Positions 59,871-64,000 of a DNA stretch of 64,000 bases are shown here, piece after piece (position 1 is the stretch's first letter; every line of letters begins with the position of its first letter). The stretch is from Rossellomorea marisflavi (GTDB lineage: Bacteria; Bacillota; Bacilli; Bacillales; Bacillaceae_B). The position numbers were made by a program, and so were the translations under genes. The stretch lies in the NCBI RefSeq assembly GCF_022170785.1, contig NZ_CP081870.1, positions 236,001-300,000 of the forward strand, read 5' to 3'. Below the pieces are notes generated by a model, which searched no databases, had not been told where the DNA came from, and saw nothing but the letters and a program-made list of their open reading frames with translations.

Positions 59871-61040
59871 CTATGAAACAGGTTGTTTTTTACCTGTAAG
59901 GCGATCGGCGATGGATGCAATCGCTCCATCCCCTGTTACGTTGCACGCTGTACCGAAGCTGTCCTGTGCCAGGTACAGGGCGATCATCAAGGATGTCATG
60001 GTCGGACTGAAGCCGAGCATGGTCTCGAGCAGTCCGAGGGAGGCCATGACGGCTCCGCCCGGCACTCCGGGTGCAGCAATCATTGTAATCCCGAGCATGA
60101 GGATGAACGGGAAGATCTGTGTGAACTCCAGTGCTTGTCCCTGGATGAACATCACGGCCATGGAACAACTCACAAGGGTGATGGTGCTCCCAGAGAGGTG
60201 AATTGTGGCAAGGAGGGGGATCGAAAAGTCTGCGATGCTTCCCCGCGTGCCGTTCAGCTTCGTCCGCTCAAGCGTAACGGGGATGGTGGAGGCTGAAGAC
60301 TGGGTACCGAGTGCCGTAAAATAGGCAGGCATCATCGTCTTGATCATGGAAAACGGATTCTGCTTCCGGATCGTTCCGGCTGCCGTGTATTGTACAATAA
60401 GGAAGAATAAATGCAGGATGATGATCATGATGAAGACTTTGGCGAAAACAGAAATAATCGATGTCACCTGACCGCCCTGAGTCATATTGGCAAAGATCCC
60501 GAGGATATGGATCGGAAGGAGCGGGATGATGATTTTTTCGATAAGCTTCTCGATGATGTTCTTGAACTCTTCCAAGCCTTTTTGAAGCACATCCCCTTTA
60601 ATGGCTGCCATTCCGACACCCAGTGTGAAGGCTATAAGGAGAGCGGTCATCACGCCCATGACAGGCGGCATTTCTACTGTAAAGAATCCTTTGAGCAGCG
60701 CTTCTTCAGGGTTTTCAAACGATTGGGAGCTCTGATTGACCAGCAGGGAAGGATACAGGGACTTCGCCGTAATGAATGCCACCAGTCCTGCCAAGATGGT
60801 GGAACCGTATGCGAGGGCTGTTGTCAGGCCGAGGAGTCTGCCTGCCCCTTTTCCCATGGAACCGATTCCGGGTGCGATGAATCCGATGATAATAAGCGGG
60901 ATGGCGAATCCAAGAAAGTTCCCGAATAGTTCATTGAACGTAACGAAGATCTTGATGAACCAGTGAGGGGCAAACATGCCGACAATGATTCCCAGAGCGA
61001 TCCCCAGGATGATGCGTGGTAACAATCCAAGTCTTTTCAT
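59871..61040 (-). CDS. Dicarboxylate/amino acid:cation symporter (DAACS family)
   Basis: A 389-residue transporter with eight spans and two re-entrant hairpins. The SSAS-type Ser-rich motif ALGTQSSASTIPVTLE (hairpin 1) and the C-terminal GVPGGAVMAS, DSFGTACNVTGDGA region (substrate and sodium site) are visible. It imports glutamate/aspartate, dicarboxylates or Ser/Thr-like substrates with Na+ or H+; the substrate is not defined. ATG 61040 has AAGGAGGA; the frame is open to 61232. A TATAAT lies in the leader with a poor -35. Confidence 0.9.
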   Translation of the reverse strand: MKRLGLLPRIILGIALGIIVGMFAPHWFIKIFVTFNELFGNFLGFAIPLIIIGFIAPGIGSMGKGAGRLLGLTTALAYGSTILAGLVAFITAKSLYPSLLVNQSSQSFENPEEALLKGFFTVEMPPVMGVMTALLIAFTLGVGMAAIKGDVLQKGLEEFKNIIEKLIEKIIIPLLPIHILGIFANMTQGGQVTSIISVFAKVFIMIIILHLFFLIVQYTAAGTIRKQNPFSMIKTMMPAYFTALGTQSSASTIPVTLERTKLNGTRGSIADFSIPLLATIHLSGSTITLVSCSMAVMFIQGQALEFTQIFPFILMLGITMIAAPGVPGGAVMASLGLLETMLGFSPTMTSLMIALYLAQDSFGTACNVTGDGAIASIADRLTGKKQPVS

Positions 61041-61315
61041 CTTTCTGTCCTCCTTGAGTGTACAAATGTTTATGTTAGATGGATTATACAATGACAAGGA
61101 AGATAGTTTAATAGGGTTTTTAATAGGCGGAATGTTAAATGTATTCAGATAACGTTGCGAATGTTTAGTCGCAGGACTAGTTTGACATGGCATACATATA
61201 TCAAAGGGTCGAATCGGGAAGATAAATTGCATTTTCCATATGAATCATTCTTTCTCTTTCCTTTGAACATGATAAAATAGAAATATCTATTGTTATATTG
61301 GAGGTCACTCAAAAA

Positions 61316-62380
61316 ATGAAAACCAAGCTTTGTTTATTATACGGTGGGAAATCCGCGGAACATCAGGTTTCACTGCAAACGGCCAAGGCAGTCATCGGCG
61401 CCCTGGATTTAAATAAATTCGATATTCACCCGATTTTCATCTCGACAGACGGCGCGTGGATCAAAGGATCACAGCTTGAAGGACCGGTCAGTGATGTGAA
61501 GGAACTTCAATTCTCCGAAGGGGAAGCCATTGCCCCTAACGCCCTTACTGCATCGGTTAAAGGATCGGAAGGATATGATATGATCTTCCCTCTCCTTCAT
61601 GGACCGAACGGTGAAGACGGGACGGTACAGGGGATGCTTGAATTATTGAATCTTCCATATGTAGGAAATGGCGTTTTGGCGTCTTCTGCGGGTATGGATA
61701 AAGTCATCATGAAGAACCTATTCGCTCAGGCAGGTATCCCACAAGTAGGCTACACATGGTTCATCAGAAGCTCATGGGAAAGCGACCGCGAAGCGGCTTA
61801 CAAGCAGGTGGAGGAAGAAATCGGCTACCCATGCTTCGTTAAACCCGCCAACCTTGGTTCTTCTGTAGGCATCAGCAAATGTACGTCACGTGATGAACTT
61901 GAGGCGGCTTTCGAAGAAGCCTTCCAATTCGATCGTAAAATCATCATTGAAGAAGGGGTCATTGCCAGAGAGATTGAGCTAGGCGTACTGGGTAACGATC
62001 ACCCTGAGTGCTCGGTAGCGGGAGAGATCGTCCCTAAGAAGGATTTCTACGACTACAAAGCGAAATATGAGGATGGCGATACAGCCCTCATCATCCCGGC
62101 AGAGGTAGATGAGGAGCTTTATGCACGACTCAAAGACATTGCGATCCGGTCATTCAAGGCGCTTGATTGTTCAGGGCTTGTCCGTGCCGACTTCTTCGTG
62201 ACGAAGGACGGAAGGATCTTCATGAACGAAGTGAACACCATGCCTGGATTCACCCCATTCAGTATGTTCCCGCTTCTTTGGAAACATACGGGCATCGACT
62301 ACCCGTCACTCATCGCGAAGCTGGTTGAACTCGGGGCAGAACGACACAAAGAAAAGCAATCGATCAAGTATACAATGTAG
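61316..62380 (+). CDS. ddl: D-alanine--D-alanine ligase
   Basis: A 354-residue ATP-grasp enzyme making the D-Ala-D-Ala dipeptide for peptidoglycan precursors. N-terminal [37 protein letters not shown]-grasp [16 protein letters not shown], and C-terminal [24 protein letters not shown] with metal-binding Glu and Asn. The frame opens at TTG 61298, but ATG 61316 is ten bases beyond GGAGGT. The next gene, murF, uses its product. Confidence 0.96.
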   Translation: MKTKLCLLYGGKSAEHQVSLQTAKAVIGALDLNKFDIHPIFISTDGAWIKGSQLEGPVSDVKELQFSEGEAIAPNALTASVKGSEGYDMIFPLLHGPNGEDGTVQGMLELLNLPYVGNGVLASSAGMDKVIMKNLFAQAGIPQVGYTWFIRSSWESDREAAYKQVEEEIGYPCFVKPANLGSSVGISKCTSRDELEAAFEEAFQFDRKIIIEEGVIAREIELGVLGNDHPECSVAGEIVPKKDFYDYKAKYEDGDTALIIPAEVDEELYARLKDIAIRSFKALDCSGLVRADFFVTKDGRIFMNEVNTMPGFTPFSMFPLLWKHTGIDYPSLIAKLVELGAERHKEKQSIKYTM

Positions 62381-62385
62381 CCACC

Positions 62386-62428
62386 ATGGGACCGGCAGCG
62401 GACGAAATGAAAGTTCGGTCGGTCCCAT
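62386..62428 (+). other. Hairpin between ddl and murF
   Basis: ATGGGACCG (62386-62394) pairs with CGGTCCCAT (62420-62428). There is no proper T-run, so it may be an mRNA processing or stabilising element rather than a full terminator. Confidence 0.5.
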
Positions 62429-62467
62429 CTCTATTGCAAGGATGAACGAGTAAAGGAGTATATGATC

Positions 62468-63841
62468 ATGTTCGAAAAAACGATTAGCGATATATGCACG
62501 ATGCTTGATGTGAAGAATGATCTTTCTTCATTCGGCGACATCGTCGTCAAAGGTGTATCCATCAACACACGGACGATGGAAAAAGGGAATCTGTTCGTCC
62601 CGTTCAAAGGAGAGAACGTCGACGGCCACCGGTTCGTCCGCTCTGCCATAGAAGAGGGTGCAGCAGCAGCGCTCTGGGATGCGAACGTCCCGAATCCGCC
62701 GGAGGATCTTCCGGTTCTGGTTGTGGACGATCCGCTTGAAGCGCTTCAGTCCCTTGCCAATCAATACCGTCACGAGCTGGATCTCAAAGTCGTGGGGATC
62801 ACAGGAAGCAACGGGAAGACAACCACGAAGGATATTGTAGCGAATATCCTGGCACAGAAGTACAAGGTGCATAAGACTCAAGGTAACTACAATAACCACA
62901 TCGGCCTGCCCCTCACCCTCCTGGCTCTGCCTCGGGATGCGGAAGTTGCCGTGCTCGAAATGGGGATGAGCGGATTCGGAGAGATCGAACTCCTATCCGA
63001 TATCGCACAGCCGGATGCAGCGGTCATCACCAACATCGGTGAGTCCCACCTGCAGGACCTCGGCTCCAGGGAAGGCATCGCCAAAGCGAAGCTTGAGATC
63101 ATCCACGGTCTGAAGGAAGACGGCCTGTTCATTTATTACGGGAATGAGCCCCTACTGAGCGAACAAGTGAAGGAACTCGGATTGAAAAGAGTGGAAACGT
63201 TCGGGAAGACGGATGATAACACCATTTCCCCGACGAAAACGGAGATGAACAATACGGGCAGTTATTTCGAAACTTCCATGGCGGAAGGGGAAACCTTCCA
63301 TTTGCCGGTGCTTGGGCAGCATAACATCCATAATGCGCTCGCAGGCATCCTGATCGGGAAGGAATTCGGTCTAACAATAGAGGAGATGAAACAAGGCTTA
63401 AAGTCCCTTGAGCTGACGAAGATGAGAATGGAAATGATTGAAGGTAAAAAAGGAGAGCGCATCATCAACGATGCGTACAATGCCAGTCCCACTTCTGTAA
63501 AAGCGGCAATTCAGCTGATTTCCGAGCTGGAAGGATTCGACTCCAAGATCCTGGTTCTCGGGGACATGCTCGAGCTCGGGGATCATGAGAAGGAATACCA
63601 TGAGGAGATCGGTCAACTGATCGACCCTGAACGCATCCGTCACGTGTTTACTTTCGGTGAATTGGGTGAATATATGGCTAAAGGGGCAAAAGTGAATTTC
63701 CCCGAAGAGCGCGTACACGCATTCCTTGATAAAGAGGCCCTGCTCGATGAATTGAATGCACTCATCACCGGCAAGGAACTGATCCTCTTCAAAGCTTCGA
63801 GGGGAATGAAGCTTGAAGAGATCATCGACGGTCTGAAGTAA
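62468..63841 (+). CDS. murF: UDP-MurNAc-tripeptide--D-alanyl-D-alanine ligase
   Basis: A 457-residue Mur ligase that adds D-Ala-D-Ala to UDP-MurNAc-tripeptide in the cytoplasm, completing the precursor pentapeptide. ATP loop VGITGSNGKTTTKD, YNNHIGLPLTLL, EMGMSGFGEIELLS, QHNIHNALAG and NDAYNASPTSVKAA are the family marks. ATG 62468 is nine bases after AAAGGAG; ATG 62462 is closer than ideal. It lies downstream of ddl with 87 bp between, as in other Bacillus genomes. Confidence 0.96.
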   Translation: MFEKTISDICTMLDVKNDLSSFGDIVVKGVSINTRTMEKGNLFVPFKGENVDGHRFVRSAIEEGAAAALWDANVPNPPEDLPVLVVDDPLEALQSLANQYRHELDLKVVGITGSNGKTTTKDIVANILAQKYKVHKTQGNYNNHIGLPLTLLALPRDAEVAVLEMGMSGFGEIELLSDIAQPDAAVITNIGESHLQDLGSREGIAKAKLEIIHGLKEDGLFIYYGNEPLLSEQVKELGLKRVETFGKTDDNTISPTKTEMNNTGSYFETSMAEGETFHLPVLGQHNIHNALAGILIGKEFGLTIEEMKQGLKSLELTKMRMEMIEGKKGERIINDAYNASPTSVKAAIQLISELEGFDSKILVLGDMLELGDHEKEYHEEIGQLIDPERIRHVFTFGELGEYMAKGAKVNFPEERVHAFLDKEALLDELNALITGKELILFKASRGMKLEEIIDGLK

Positions 63842-63883
63842 CAAGGAGTTTGTCCGTGCCATACTAATGGAAAAGGTGAGAGC

Positions 63884-64000
63884 ATGATCGGATGTTTAGT
63901 GCTCCACGGGTTCACAGGGGGACCATACGAAGTGGAACCCCTTGCTGAATACCTGAGGGAGCAGACGGATTGGAAAATTGTCGTCCCGACCCTGCCTGGT
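63884..64000 (+). CDS. Alpha/beta hydrolase (3' truncated by window edge)
   Basis: The first 39 residues of a protein with an alpha/beta-hydrolase start: GCLVLHGFTGGPYEVEPLAEYL has the oxyanion HGFTG motif after strand 3, as in carboxylesterase/monoacylglycerol lipase-like proteins. AAAGGTGAG is the ribosome site. The catalytic Ser and remaining residues are outside the window. It probably follows murF on the same transcript. Confidence 0.75.
   Translation, partial: MIGCLVLHGFTGGPYEVEPLAEYLREQTDWKIVVPTLPG

Noticed and set aside
1-64000. CRISPR array, tRNA or rRNA genes, prophage
   Set aside because: I saw no regularly spaced direct repeats, no tRNA-like cloverleaf with CCA-proximal and TTCGA features, no rRNA sequence and no phage gene cluster. 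The 49091-49151 structure lacks an anticodon arm and TTCGA loop.

Overview
The window looks like a chromosomal segment of a Bacillaceae species. Proteins are Bacillus-like, GC is near 50 percent, Shine-Dalgarno sites are strong, GTG and TTG starts are used, and there are Bacillus-type T-box, S-box and sigma-W signals. The protein set would fit Bacillus/Rossellomorea, but no 16S gene is present, so the genus is an inference. I found no rRNA, tRNA, prophage, insertion sequence or CRISPR array. Layout, left to right. 1-9.6 kb is a sugar/uronide catabolic locus: the 3' part of a KduD-like dehydrogenase, a convergent IclR regulator, a CUT1 ABC importer (binding lipoprotein and two permeases, no ATPase), an unrecognised 832-residue protein, a GH105-type unsaturated glycuronyl hydrolase and a LacI regulator. 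9.7-16.9 kb is a myo-inositol operon, iolGCADEB, with no iolR, iolF or iolJ. An almost identical operator word, TAAGCGCTTTCC, sits in front of both transporter and iol operons, and a near copy lies inside the binding-protein gene, which ties the two pathways to one LacI/CcpA-type regulator. 17-25 kb holds a small membrane protein, a GNAT acetyltransferase, a HAD hydrolase, a three-gene operon of VTC-domain protein, DUF4956 membrane protein and CotH-like kinase, and a large FUSC-family membrane protein behind a promoter plus terminator-type leader. 25-34 kb holds a DUF4097 (LiaG-like) protein, a 3-methyladenine DNA glycosylase, an EAL phosphodiesterase preceded by a class II c-di-GMP riboswitch, a fused two-domain ABC permease, a divergent polysaccharide deacetylase, a YueD-like reductase, and an NhaC-family transporter behind a SAM-I (S-box) riboswitch, which points to methionine uptake. 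34-44 kb holds small conserved proteins, cardiolipin synthase, an LnrJKLMN-like two-component/ABC exporter operon, unannotated small proteins (one behind a textbook sigma-W promoter), a lipid kinase and a DedA/VTT protein. 44-51 kb holds argS with a T-box leader (Arg specifier CGC), a RodA-type glycosyltransferase, a CNNM/CorC-type protein with a compact multi-hairpin leader starting near its promoter, a conserved hypothetical protein, sfsA and a BsuPI-domain lipoprotein. 51.5-58 kb is a tightly overlapping operon resembling the enterobacterial ynjBCD/ydjZ/ynjF gene set: binding lipoprotein, two permeases, ATPase, TVP38-type protein, CDP-alcohol phosphatidyltransferase and MerA-like flavoprotein. 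58-61 kb is a minus-strand group: a second flavoprotein, a GNAT protein and a dicarboxylate/amino-acid symporter. 61.3-64 kb carries ddl and murF (D-Ala-D-Ala branch of peptidoglycan precursor synthesis) and the start of an alpha/beta hydrolase. The signals most worth a second look are the structured leader of the CNNM gene (49091-49151), the c-di-GMP-II riboswitch feedback loop, the ynj-like operon, the 832-residue protein and the leader of the FUSC gene.
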